Of a stretch of DNA of 64,000 nt, positions 23,385-32,074 are shown piece after piece (position 1 is the first letter of the stretch; each line of letters opens with the position of its first letter). Location of the stretch: assembly GCF_022539665.2 (NCBI RefSeq), contig NC_081334.1, forward strand, positions 1,612,001 to 1,676,000. The letters run 5' to 3'. Position numbers and translations under genes: made by a program. The stretch comes from Daphnia carinata (lineage: Eukaryota; Arthropoda; Branchiopoda; Diplostraca; Daphniidae). The notes beneath the pieces were generated by a model that saw only the letters and a program-made list of their open reading frames with translations, was not told the DNA's origin and made no database searches.

Positions 23385-23880
23385 GACTTTAAAAAAAAAG
23401 AGCTGTATCCATGCAGCTCATTAGTCATGTCCCAAATGAATGCCTGTGTCAGCCTGCAATCATTCAATGGCTAACAGCATTTAATGGTTTTGAAAATCGC
23501 GGTTTGCACTCCCTAAGGCGACATTCCTAAATCCCACCTGTCAAAAGATTTGAATGCAACAATTTTTATTCTGAACTGATGCCTACCAAATTCTTTTTCC
23601 ATAAAGTGCGGTGATATGAGGTTATAATGGAAATTGCTGTCAAGACTGCCGAGACCAGGTACACTGTTTAACTTAACGTTTAGTGATCAAAACAACCAGC
23701 TTTGTAACCTTTCTGTTTTTTATGGTGCATGGAACGTCCAATCGGAAAGCTCATGGAAGATTTCTGTGGCCAACACGAAGAATTCTTCCAAATTTTCGTA
23801 TTCAAGTTTTGGCCATGGTGATCGTTTGCAACTGCATGGCCTTTTAGAAGCTCCTGCCAGGAATATGCAGGAATGTGGCA
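23385..23880 (+). pseudogene. POLR3A (RPC1) pseudogene fragment, copy 2
   Basis: Covers the same part of RNA polymerase III RPC1 as copy 1, in the same orientation 3.2 kb downstream, but with different damage. Recognisable pieces: MSQMNACV, GFENRGLHSL, NNFYSELMPTKFFFHK, IAVKTAETRY, then after an intron-like gap MERPIGKLMEDFCGQ, matching RPC1 QMIACV, GFENRSLPH, NSFYSGLTPTEFFFHTM, TAVKTAETGY and YMQRRLVKSLEDLCSQ. Several stops and frameshifts lie between. Parts of FENR and KTAETRY are better kept here than in copy 1, so both probably descend separately from an intact gene elsewhere. Confidence 0.75.
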
Positions 23881-24089
23881 GATGATGAATTTATGTACCA
23901 TGTAAGCTATATCAATAAGAATGTTTCATGCTTATCTATGTTTTATTTTCTTAATTTAGATTAATAGCAGTATTGAACCTGCGAAGGTTTCTGGTTGGGA
24001 TGTGATGACGAAAGTTATATTAATTTGAAGTACGGAATTGAATTTCCCTCCATCAGTCGCCTGTGTATTCCCGCGTATTACGGTATTAA

Positions 24090-24460
24090 TTATTTAAAAA
24101 TTGAAGTGCATATCTGGGCTCCCTTCTTTTCTGTAGCCCCGTTTCCCCTTGACTCATAATAAGCCCGTAGGGGGTCATGCCCCTACTGTACGGTATATAT
24201 AAAAACAACATATACCGAGGTTTGGAGGGCTCTGGCCGGAAAGGGGACGTGGGGGTCCGCTTAGTCCGATGATGTGTTCACGGAGGGCGACGTGGCTACC
24301 CACAAATCCGAACTAAAGGTTAATCGCTCCAGTAAAAATGTTCCAAATCTTCAGCTCTTCTTCCGGCTTCTCTTAGCCAATCACCGGGTAATCTCCCCGG
24401 TGGGTCAACAAGGCAGTGTCTCCCCCTGCCTGGGTTGACGGCAACTTTTGAAAGGGCTAT
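24090..24460. other. GC-rich unique block, possible mobile-element remnant
   Basis: Stands out from AT-rich surroundings: inverted repeat GTAGGGG/CCCCTAC near 24170, GTACGGTATATA / TATACCG inverted repeat near 24190-24220, and hairpin CCGGGTAATCTCCCCGG near 24384-24400. No ORF of note. Perhaps the end of a retroelement or MITE; I cannot assign it. Confidence 0.35.
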
Positions 24461-24639
24461 TGTGCCTTTTTAAAGTTGCAAAAATAATTCCGATATGCTG
24501 AGAATTGTCAATAAAATTTTTTTTATAAAATATTTTTTGCAAAATTTGTTGCTTTCTTTGTCTGTGTTCGCTGTGTTCATTCATTACATTGTGTAACGTA
24601 CATTTTTCACACATTTTACAACCATGGACAATGTCCAAT

Positions 24640-24712
24640 GGTGTGGGACTAGAACCACAAACCTATAGCATTCCAGCACAGCGCGCTACCATTGCGCCAT
24701 GAGTGTCCTTAT
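24640..24712 (-). repeat. tRNA-like sequence (SINE head or tRNA pseudogene)
   Basis: On the minus strand an A-box-like TGGCGCAATGGTAGCGC with a clean 4-bp D-stem (GCGC/GCGC) is followed ~30 bases later by a B-box-like GGTTCTAGTCC. The anticodon arm does not fold and the T-loop has 8 bases, so it is not a working tRNA. tRNA-derived repeats with pol III boxes fit best. Confidence 0.4.
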
Positions 24713-24789
24713 CTAGGCTGATTAAAATTTTGATGCGGATGTTGAAATAAGTTCGACACAAGGTTATTATGGAATGCCTATCATGACAT

Positions 24790-24866
24790 TAATAAGTTAT
24801 AGATAGCATAATGGTAAAGCTACTGATTGGCATGCTAGAATACTTGGGTTCGATCCCCATACCAGT
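24790..24866 (+). repeat. second tRNA-like sequence, opposite orientation
   Basis: Plus strand: TAGCATAATGGTAAAGCTA (D-arm with TAGC/GCTA stem, A-box-like), then GGGTTCGATCCCC (good B box and T-arm). The acceptor stem does not pair and the T-stem has only about four pairs, so a tRNA pseudogene or SINE head. It lies about 80 bp from the other copy and points the opposite way. Confidence 0.4.
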
Positions 24867-25004
24867 CAATAAAACAACTAAATAAATAAATGCAATAAAT
24901 AAATAATCTTACAAAGCATTTTATTTTCCCTCCTTCCACCCACAATCCACCACTATACATGTTCCACATAATACATACAACAATACATACATATATACAC
25001 TTAA

Positions 25005-25321
25005 AACTAACCCGTTGGCTGCCACGCCATCTTAACTACGGTCGCTACGTCGCTATCACAGGGATAGCGACCAAGGGGGCCGGGTAGGCCGGGCTGATAC
25101 GATGATGAGACCTTTACGGGAATGCACACCCCAGGTCTCATCTATCGCATCGATCAAGGGAAATTCCCTATGGTGCATTGCCTAAGGGGCCATTCGGCCA
25201 ATCTTGGGCAGTGGCGCTGCTCCACTCCATGGCAGATAGCCATGGAGCAGAACAGCGCGGCCCGTCCCTGTCAAGCTACAAAAAAAAGGGGATAAAAGGT
25301 GGGTGGCAGCCAACGGGTTAG
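25005..25321. mobile_element. TTAA-flanked inverted-repeat element (piggyBac-like MITE)
   Basis: Terminal inverted repeats CTAACCCGTTGGCTGCCAC at both ends (19 bp, identical) enclose about 310 bp without a coding frame. TTAA lies just outside each end (25001-25004 and 25322-25325), with two extra bases on the left, as in piggyBac-type insertions. The interior has subterminal palindromes: GATGAGACCT ... AGGTCTCATC and CTCCATGGC ... GCCATGGAG. Class is inferred from TTAA and TIRs only. Confidence 0.65.
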
Positions 25322-25362
25322 TTAACAATAAACATTACAAAACACACACAATACCAAGAAGA

Positions 25363-25590
25363 CGAGGCGACGGCGGGCGAGGCGACGGCGACGGCGGGAC
25401 GACGGACGAGTTGACGGCGGGCGAGGCGACGGGCGGAAGACGGGCGAGGCGACGGCGGGACGACGGGCGAGGCGAAGACGGGGCGACGGGCGAGGCGAAG
25501 ACGGGGCGACGGGCGAGGCGAAGACGGGGCGACGGGCGAGGCGAAGACGGGGCGACGGGCGAGGCGAAGACGGGGCGACGGGCGAGGAAA
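25363..25590 (+). repeat. 23-bp GC-rich minisatellite
   Basis: Five perfect head-to-tail copies of a 23-bp unit (GACGGGCGAGGCGAAGACGG then GGC) from 25462 to 25576 plus a partial one, preceded by ~100 bp of degenerate GGCGACGGCGGGA-type copies. It abuts the TTAA element. ORFs on both strands across it (about 100 aa, Arg/Gly- or Ser/Pro-rich) are products of the repeat, not genes. Strand asymmetry: purine-rich on plus. Confidence 0.9.
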
Positions 25591-25599
25591 AACCGAGTG

Positions 25600-26700
25600 A
25601 AGAGCTAGGTGCAGACAGATGATGAAGCGTGATGGGCAAAACTTAGAATCTTAATTTCCAATTTTGTGTGGTACTCAAGGAGAAGATGGTATGGTTCTAA
25701 ATGATAAATTTTAGGAAAACATGTTACTACATGAAGAATATAGGATTGTTGGCTTAATTATAACTAATAAGGCAATTTTACTTGCAACTGTTATCCAAAG
25801 ACTCAAGAATTGTAAGAGCAGCCAATTTTGCTGAAGAAGGCAGAGGCTTGGCAGTCCTGCGATGGAATACTAAATTTGAAGAAAAGCAATACTAGGCAAG
25901 CCAATAACTTAAAATACCAAAAGAGACTGGTTTGACATTCATGTCATTGTGTGTTGGCTGGTGGTGGTTAATTGTTTGTAACAAAACAAAGTGCAACACA
26001 ATCTATCAGAGCAAAACTGATTCTGATATCTGGGCGAAGTGCAGCAAAATGGGACAGTGGCATTTTGATTCTACGACTGCACATCATTGATAATCATCTT
26101 CCAGGTTATCATCTTTTGTGCTGCAAGTTCCACGAGCAAGATCTTAAAGGTAGAATCATGCCAATTGGTTTACAGACAGCCAAAGTACAAGTTAGATACC
26201 TATCAATCAGCAACGGAATAGCATGATGGAATGCTAAGGTCATCTAACAGGGTAATGTATGACTGTTTGGAATTAGCAGCTTGCTTAGCTTACAGGATTA
26301 CCCATTGCATAAAAAATGAACCATTTGGTATGCTTCACTTCCAACAACTACATAGGGAATTAATCACTTAATTGTTTGTTTGATATAACGTTTCCGTTGG
26401 AGTATAACACAATTAACCAAAACTTTTAAACACAGATTTCACTTGTCACACCACAGCCACAGGTATACAGAAACAAATGAAGTCCCGCACTAGCGACACC
26501 TGGTTTTTTTATTTACAACTAAAATAATGGCGAATCTTAAATTTCAAAACAATGCGAATCATTAGAATTTCAAAACAAGTTGTTTATTCAGTAATATAAA
26601 TATATTTTTTTGGAAAATTCATCCCAAAATTCATTATTTGGGCTCAACATTTAACAAGGATTTCATTGCTATTCCATATGCGCGTACCCAACCAACACTA
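25600..26700. other. gene-poor AT-rich region
   Basis: No supported gene. A run of plus-strand open sequence near 25972-26226 lacks coding character and splice partners. No clear repeat boundary seen. Confidence 0.35.
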
Positions 26701-26759
26701 AATAGTGCTTCTGCATAAAATGATTCTTCATATTTTTTTTCTAAATGGTATTAATCATT

Positions 26760-27642
26760 TCATACCTGCTGTTTCTGCATGTACATCGCCATACACATTG
26801 AAATCGTTCTTTTTCTTTTGTCGATACGCCAAAAATAAACGACGAGATGCGACCAAGACACGTTATGCCTGAGAATCAATTTGCAGCCGTATAATATGAT
26901 AAAAAGAACGAGAAATAGTACGTGTACCTGTATAAGTTTATCTGACGACTGGTGAATTCTCACCTAAACCTGCCATTAATTGCTGGATGAACTGAACAGT
27001 AGGCTACAGGTCGGCCGGAGGGGGAAAAATCATCGGATAGACCTTAAAGTACAGCTGACTCTTGCTTTTGATATGGGGATATACTGAATTGTCGTAAGAT
27101 ATCAAAAATTAACTGTTAACTCGTGAAGGATCAGCAGCGAATGCCGGGCTGTAATCAGATTCAGTGGTGCTAACGTTCTGAGCGCATTCACAAGACGACT
27201 GTGGTTGAATAGAACTGGAAACATCCAGCAAGTGGAACGAGCGCAAACACCGAACGGCTGCAACGATATGCGAAATCTAATAACAAACAGGGGATCCATT
27301 AAAAATGTACTTCGTTCTAATTTCAATTAATTAACTGATCTTGCTATCGGGCGACGATAAACTATACCATATAATCGCAAATCAGCTCATCTTGCCAGTT
27401 CCAGTGAATGATGTTCAACAAGAATGCACCAATGACAAAGTATTGGCAGTATGAAGTACATGCAGAATACACAAGGTGGTGGGGTGTGTACAGCTCATTT
27501 TTTGTGCACTAGTCAATGGAAGGTGCCCTAATTGAACATCATCTGAGGCAAAGCCATGAAGAAAGTCTAAAGCCAAACGGGAAAATTTTAGTTTGAAAGT
27601 AGGACTTGCTGGTCTAAAGATACTATAATAATTGCCTTGCAC
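26760..27642 (-). other. exon-like blocks of an unrecognised, possibly decayed membrane protein gene
   Basis: On the minus strand 27508-27368 (47 codons) and 27276-27109 (55 codons then stop) are each open, flanked by CTAG/TTATTAG acceptors and an ATG|GTATAG donor, and join in phase; the first is hydrophobic (CQYFVIGAFLLNIIHW), the second has SFHLLDVSSS and a Cys-Glu-Cys motif. Downstream, 26940-26767 is an open hydrophobic block (HVLFLVLFIILYG) ending at a CAG|GTATGA donor. A competing frame over 27640-27415 is also open. I cannot recognise a family or fix a full model; it may be a relic. Confidence 0.3.
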
Positions 27643-28226
27643 TAATAATTTGCACTGTCATTGCAATCATTTTAAAACTTGATATCTCCTATCACCAATA
27701 CCTCACACACTTTTACAGCTGACGTAAGGTATAGAAGACTTCCACAATCCCGATCCACAGTGAGTTAATTTCATCAAAGCAGAAACCAGTTTTGTTTGAG
27801 TGATATGATCCTAGTATTTACACAAATGAGTAAAAACATTACGTAAAATTACAGTCTTGATGAAGGGTAAGCAGATACCAGTGAGAGACAAAAATGTTGG
27901 AAGTATGCCATATACCATCAGAAAAGCAAAGGTCAGAATCATTCCTTCTTAAAAAATCCATCAGTACTTCTGCATTATACACCTTATCTTCTCACCTTGC
28001 AGATGAGCTTGTTAGCACTTCCAAAAAGGCAAATAAGCTATCAACAGTATTGGTTTTTGTTACTCCACATCTCTTTAAATACAAGAAAATAAATATCACA
28101 TAAACATCTAATTGCGCAATTTAAAATTTTTTGTTATTCTAGTCATTCTGGAATAAAAATCTGCAATATCATACCAGCATTTCATCATACCAATTCCAGA
28201 ACACATTGTGGTTATTGAATTGCCCT
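27643..28226. other. non-coding stretch between decayed exons
   Basis: AT-rich, with no ORF I would defend; the plus-strand ORF at 27894-28103 has no splice context. Confidence 0.3.
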
Positions 28227-28640
28227 TCAATTTTCGAACTGAAACACAGCCAGGTATCTTGAACCAAGTAAACAAAGGTTATAAGATATTTGCAAACACA
28301 AATGTGAAATGATGCATGTGAAGCAAGTGCCGTACGGGAAACTGCCCCACATGTACTTAGGTTGGCATCTAGTAGAAGAAACTTGGAGCATTTGCCAATG
28401 CGTCGCCTGAGGTTTATTCCAGCAGTAACTGTTGTAGCTTTTGCTGCACATGTATCCAGTTCCTATTGAGTTTAGACGAAGAAAGCCATCATCAGTATTT
28501 TTAAAAATAAAATAATAAAACTCCGGGACGAAAGAAGTTTTTTAATAGCAGATCAAGCTTTTCCAGTGCTTCTCGAGCTTCATTTCTTTCTTTTTGAACG
28601 GCTTCAAATCAGGTTTGAAACAAAACCAGTGTATACGATT
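28227..28640 (-). pseudogene. gene fragment paralogous to 22440-22760 (+)
   Basis: Minus-strand counterpart of the fragment at 22.4 kb. Block 1 (about 28605-28520) reads ERNEAREALEKLDLLLKNFF; block 2 (about 28495-28227) reads DDGFLRLNSIG, then a Cys-rich run (YMCSKSYNSYCWNK, SSTRCQPKY) and stays open to a TAA. This copy is better preserved than its plus-strand relative, but the donor between the blocks (GGA|GTTTTA) is poor. Family not recognised. Could be a live exon pair of a fast-evolving gene. Confidence 0.4.
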
Positions 28641-29299
28641 TATGCCGTCCATGAATGGTGTTACATTGGTAAAATACTTACCTACAACGCCATCTATGAA
28701 TAACAAACGGATCCATTACGTCCACGCCATCTATGAATGGTGTTAAAACATGCCAATTGCGAAAGCAAAAACAATAGCCACCACAGGAAGGAAGATTGAT
28801 CTCGTCTCACTCTCCACGTGACGCAACCGGAGAATTCTCGTCACGAATTTCCTTCTGCCTTGCACTGCGTACGAAATAAGACAATATTTTAGCAGGGAAA
28901 TGAAAAGCTAAATTCAATGTAATACACGGTCTTCACAAACAAAGTGAATGACAACATTTAGTTATGCTTATCTAATTTCGAATGTTTAACTGGCATGTTA
29001 ATAGGCAACATATCTAGTCTTTATAACATACCAAACCGTTATTTCTCACATAAATTTTAACTATTTTGTGCTTTTCTTTGTTAACAAATAAAAAAAGAGC
29101 TTTCAACTGGAATTAAATTGCTTTCAAACTGTTACCATCAAAGCATACACATTGCCTGAAAAGCAATTTGAATGCTGAGATCATTTCTAGAGAAATCAAT
29201 CACTATTTTGACTCCTTCACTACAAAAACAGGGAGGAAGCCATAGTATTTAATTTTAAATTATTAATTCTCTTTTACACTTCCTATAAGATGTATCATA
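28641..29299. other. non-coding stretch with two CGCCATCTATGAATGG copies
   Basis: The 16-mer CGCCATCTATGAATGG occurs twice, near 28688 and 28725, with a related GCCGTCCATGAATGG near 28644; each is followed by TGTTA or a close variant. This is a small tandem of the AGATGGCG-type unit on the minus strand. Otherwise AT-rich and empty. Confidence 0.5.
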
Positions 29300-29465
29300 G
29301 CAATAACAAGCAACAATGAACTTAAATCATTCATCTACGACACAAATGCAACTGCTGGGAAAAATGCAAGATGAACCACAGGAAGGCACCACAGCAAGGC
29401 GACTAACACAGGTAGCCATCTGGCGTCGATGGCACAAACCATAAGAATTTGTACCAAGAAAGGTT
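29300..29465 (-). repeat. dispersed repeat family, copy B (inverse of 21240-21450)
   Basis: Read on the minus strand this matches the plus-strand block at 21.25-21.43 kb over about 150 bases, including TTGTGCCATCGACGCCAGAT and TTTTTCCCAGCAGTTGC. The hydrophobic frame (VLVALLWCLPVVHLAFF) is open up to a TAG that replaces a TGG in copy A. Confidence 0.55.
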
Positions 29466-29499
29466 AACATTAACAGATTGAAAACTGATTTTCTATAAT

Positions 29500-29960
29500 G
29501 CTTTTATACCTACCGAATCTGTAAATGAAGCGACTTTCCCCCGAAGTTAGTCCCCCAAGGTAGTAGAGGAACGAAGAGTTTTCCTTTAGCCTTTTCCTGG
29601 TATCAAAAGAATTTTAGAAACAAACAACGTTCAAGCAATCTATGTGGATACCTTTTTATTTGTCGGATGTCGGGAGAGCTTTGTAACTGGCATAGGTGTT
29701 TTTTCTTTTCACAGGGGCTTTTCCCAAACATCATAATTGGAATAGTTGTATTTAATACAAAAATTATCTTTGAGGAAGAAGTCAGAAAAACTAAGTACTA
29801 GCACTGTTGAAATAGTTTTCCCCTACAAGAGTCACAATTGTTGCAGTTATCTGCACATTTACATGCATTAATTCACCAGGGTGTAAGTATACTGGATCAC
29901 CCTGGGGCCAATCTGTTTTTATTTCCTTTTGCTTTTTTTCATGTTCATTCTGACTCTACT
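29500..29960 (-). other. exon-like open blocks, unassigned
   Basis: Three minus-strand blocks look coding: about 29955-29810 (KTDWPQGDPVYLHPGELM then a hydrophobic ITATIVTL), 29745-29653 (IPIMMFGKSPCEKKKHLCQL) ending at AAAAG|GTATCC, and 29599-29514 starting after an AG and ending at TTCG|GTAGG. Blocks 2 and 3 join in phase (RKRLKENSSFLYYLGGLT), though a second frame across the same junction (EKAKGKLFVPLLPWG) is also open. No family recognised; they could be 5' exons of the relic gene further along this strand. Confidence 0.3.
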
Positions 29961-30453
29961 TCTCCAACATGTTCCTGTTTATTCTGTTGGTGTTTGGCAG
30001 TCAAGCTAGAATTCCTTTTGCCTGTGTTTCTGCTGCCATTAAGATTTGTTATTATAATAGCAAATCCAATAATAATCTATATTTACTGAACAGAAAAACG
30101 TAGGGGTGAAGCTAATCTAAGACAGATCTATAAAAAGTTAAAGGAAATAAATTATAATAAAAAAATATACTTTCATCCTACACAAATAATTACTTATGTA
30201 ATCTCCTTGGTACAATTCCACCCCATACTAATAACCACTATTAGAGTGTATTAAATATTTTTTTATCTAAGAAGCAATTAATAACGTTTTCAAATACTTT
30301 CCATGATAAGTCCGCTGACACGTGAGCTACGGCAGATGCAGCTCTTCCACGGTGTTACTTAACTATGGACTTGGTCAGTCCAATATAGGCTTTGCGAGAT
30401 GGCGTTGCTTGACAGGTTGGGCAGTGAACGCCATCTGACGAAGACCAAAAAAA
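29961..30453. other. non-coding stretch
   Basis: AT-rich. AGATGGCGTT near 30398 and its reverse AACGCCATCT near 30427 face each other about 30 bp apart. No gene seen. Confidence 0.4.
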
Positions 30454-30537
30454 ATTTTAAGCCCGACTAAAAAACTAAATAAGCCCGGGTAAGGATATAA
30501 GAAAAATCGGGCTTATTTCGTCGGTCGGGCTTAAAAA
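30454..30537. repeat. hairpin repeat with TTTTAAGCCCGAC arms
   Basis: Left arm TTTTAAGCCCGAC ... AAATAAGCCCG and right arm CGGGCTTATTT ... GTCGGGCTTAAAA pair over most of about 33 bases with a ~20-bp centre. Likely a MITE end pair or a solo palindrome; no ORF. Confidence 0.7.
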
Positions 30538-30835
30538 TGTTTTCGGCAAAAACTGACGCTCATCGGAATTTGTTGAATATCACAGGATATATATTATATA
30601 ATGTATTCATCTCTATAACTCTGCATGGTTCTATGATTCTAACGAGAGATATTATTTATATATTTTTTTTTTCTTTAAATTTTAAATTCGAAATGGCACT
30701 GTCGCCTCAATAAACCGGTACAAACAAAGATTGTTTTTGATCAAGCGATACACAGGAAAACCTTTTTGCGTAACCTTAAGGTGAAGAATTGTTGATAAAC
30801 TGTACCAAATGCAAAGCCTCTGACTGTTTAAGAAA
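30538..30835. other. upstream region of the CENP-P-like gene
   Basis: AT-rich, no coding signal; presumably carries the promoter and short leader of the gene starting at 30836. Confidence 0.4.
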
Positions 30836-31995
30836 ATGCCACCTAAAAGATATACGGTAAATGGTTATATATTTGGCGTTGCTCTATTAAGAAAACCCTT
30901 TATTTTTGTTTAGATTAACAAGCCAAATGTGAAAGATACCACCCTAAAAACAAAGTCTAATAAAGCAGCGCAAATGTTTCTACTCCAGAGAGAGAAGTCT
31001 CGGCTCATTTCAAGCATACAAAAAATGAAAAAGGATTTATATGAAATAAGAGCTGCTCTAAAACAACGAGAATTCCAAGCCCTGCAGGAACCAGGAAAGT
31101 ATGTTAGGTGTTCAAAGATATTGTGTTATGCAAATTGTTATTAAATTTTTTTTAGAAAGGAGGAAAAGTTTGTGGAATATTCCAAGAATGTTGATATTTG
31201 GTCCAAATCCTTTGGCATAGCCATTGACCAAGCAGTATATACAAAACATGAATCCAGAAAGTGGCACATTGAAGCAAGTGGAGCAAGCTTGAAATTTGTG
31301 GTGGACATATACTGTGCAACCAATGTAATCATGTTTTCTTTCTAGTCTGGATCGCCTTCCAATGAACTAAATTCATTATTTTCAGGAAACGACCAAAAAG
31401 GGTTTTATAAAAGAACTTTTCATTGAGACCACTGAACCATGCAAACAAGAGCTCCAACCATGGTTCGATAGACTTGACTGCAACGCTGAACAAATATTCA
31501 AAGTTTTAAAGGGTATATAATCTATTTTACGCTGGAATCTGATGATGCATTATATGTGTTCATCTTTCACAGTATATGACGAAATGAATAAGGAAAGAGA
31601 GTCTGGGCTCAGAGTTTGCAAGGAGGAATTTGGTTCCATAATTACTGTTTATCACCTGAAACCTTCCGGAGAGACAGTCGTTGAACTCGGGAATCAGGAT
31701 GCTTATTATTTTCAGATCAAATGGAAGCTTACCCCATCTATTAAACATATTGCCAAAGTGAAAAATGTTTGTCGCATTGCATGTACTGAAGACGGTAAAC
31801 AAGTTAACATAGAATTTCATATAAATAAATATATACATATTGTTTTTTCCCGTTTTTATTCTTTAATTCTTGCGCACAGGTGACAAGTATATCAAGGCAA
31901 ACACTGACCTATCCAGTATCAAGAGAAAATTAGGTGAATCGCCTATAGACGTTATTCAGCTATTGGCCAGGGGTATCGCCAAAGGGGACACATAA
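30836..31995 (+). CDS. CENP-P-like kinetochore protein candidate (coiled coil plus RWD-like region)
   Basis: Six exons (30836-30856, 30914-31098, 31156-31324, 31386-31512, 31573-31794, 31880-31995) encode 279 aa with perfect phase. The N-terminus is basic (MPPKRYT) followed by a coiled coil (SRLISSIQKMKKDLYEIRAALKQ). The rest alternates strands and helices like tandem RWD domains. The order of motifs resembles vertebrate CENP-P (288 aa): a strand pair ending near an ETTEPCKQEL segment, a long helix (VYDEMNKERESGL), an FGSIITVYHL-like segment, a YYFQIKWKL strand (compare VIVWRIQI), then K-V-K-N-V and a C-terminal helix pair. CENP-P is a CCAN (CENP-O complex) subunit at centromeres. Assignment rests on remembered alignment and length; other RWD proteins are possible. 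It ends 79 bp from the convergent PPWD1 stop. Confidence 0.65.
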
Positions 31996-32074
31996 AAAAA
32001 TGTTTGAACACCAAATAACACTGAAAACGGGAGGCGATGGAATTCATCTTTGCTTTTGTACTTACAAATCGTGC

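Noticed and set aside
24640-24866. Functional tRNA genes
   Set aside because: A and B boxes are present but acceptor and anticodon stems do not pair, so I list them as tRNA-like repeats.
25303-25639. Arg/Gly-rich and Ser/Pro-rich ~100-aa ORFs on both strands
   Set aside because: Produced by the 23-bp minisatellite, whose unit length keeps all frames open; no start, splice or family support.
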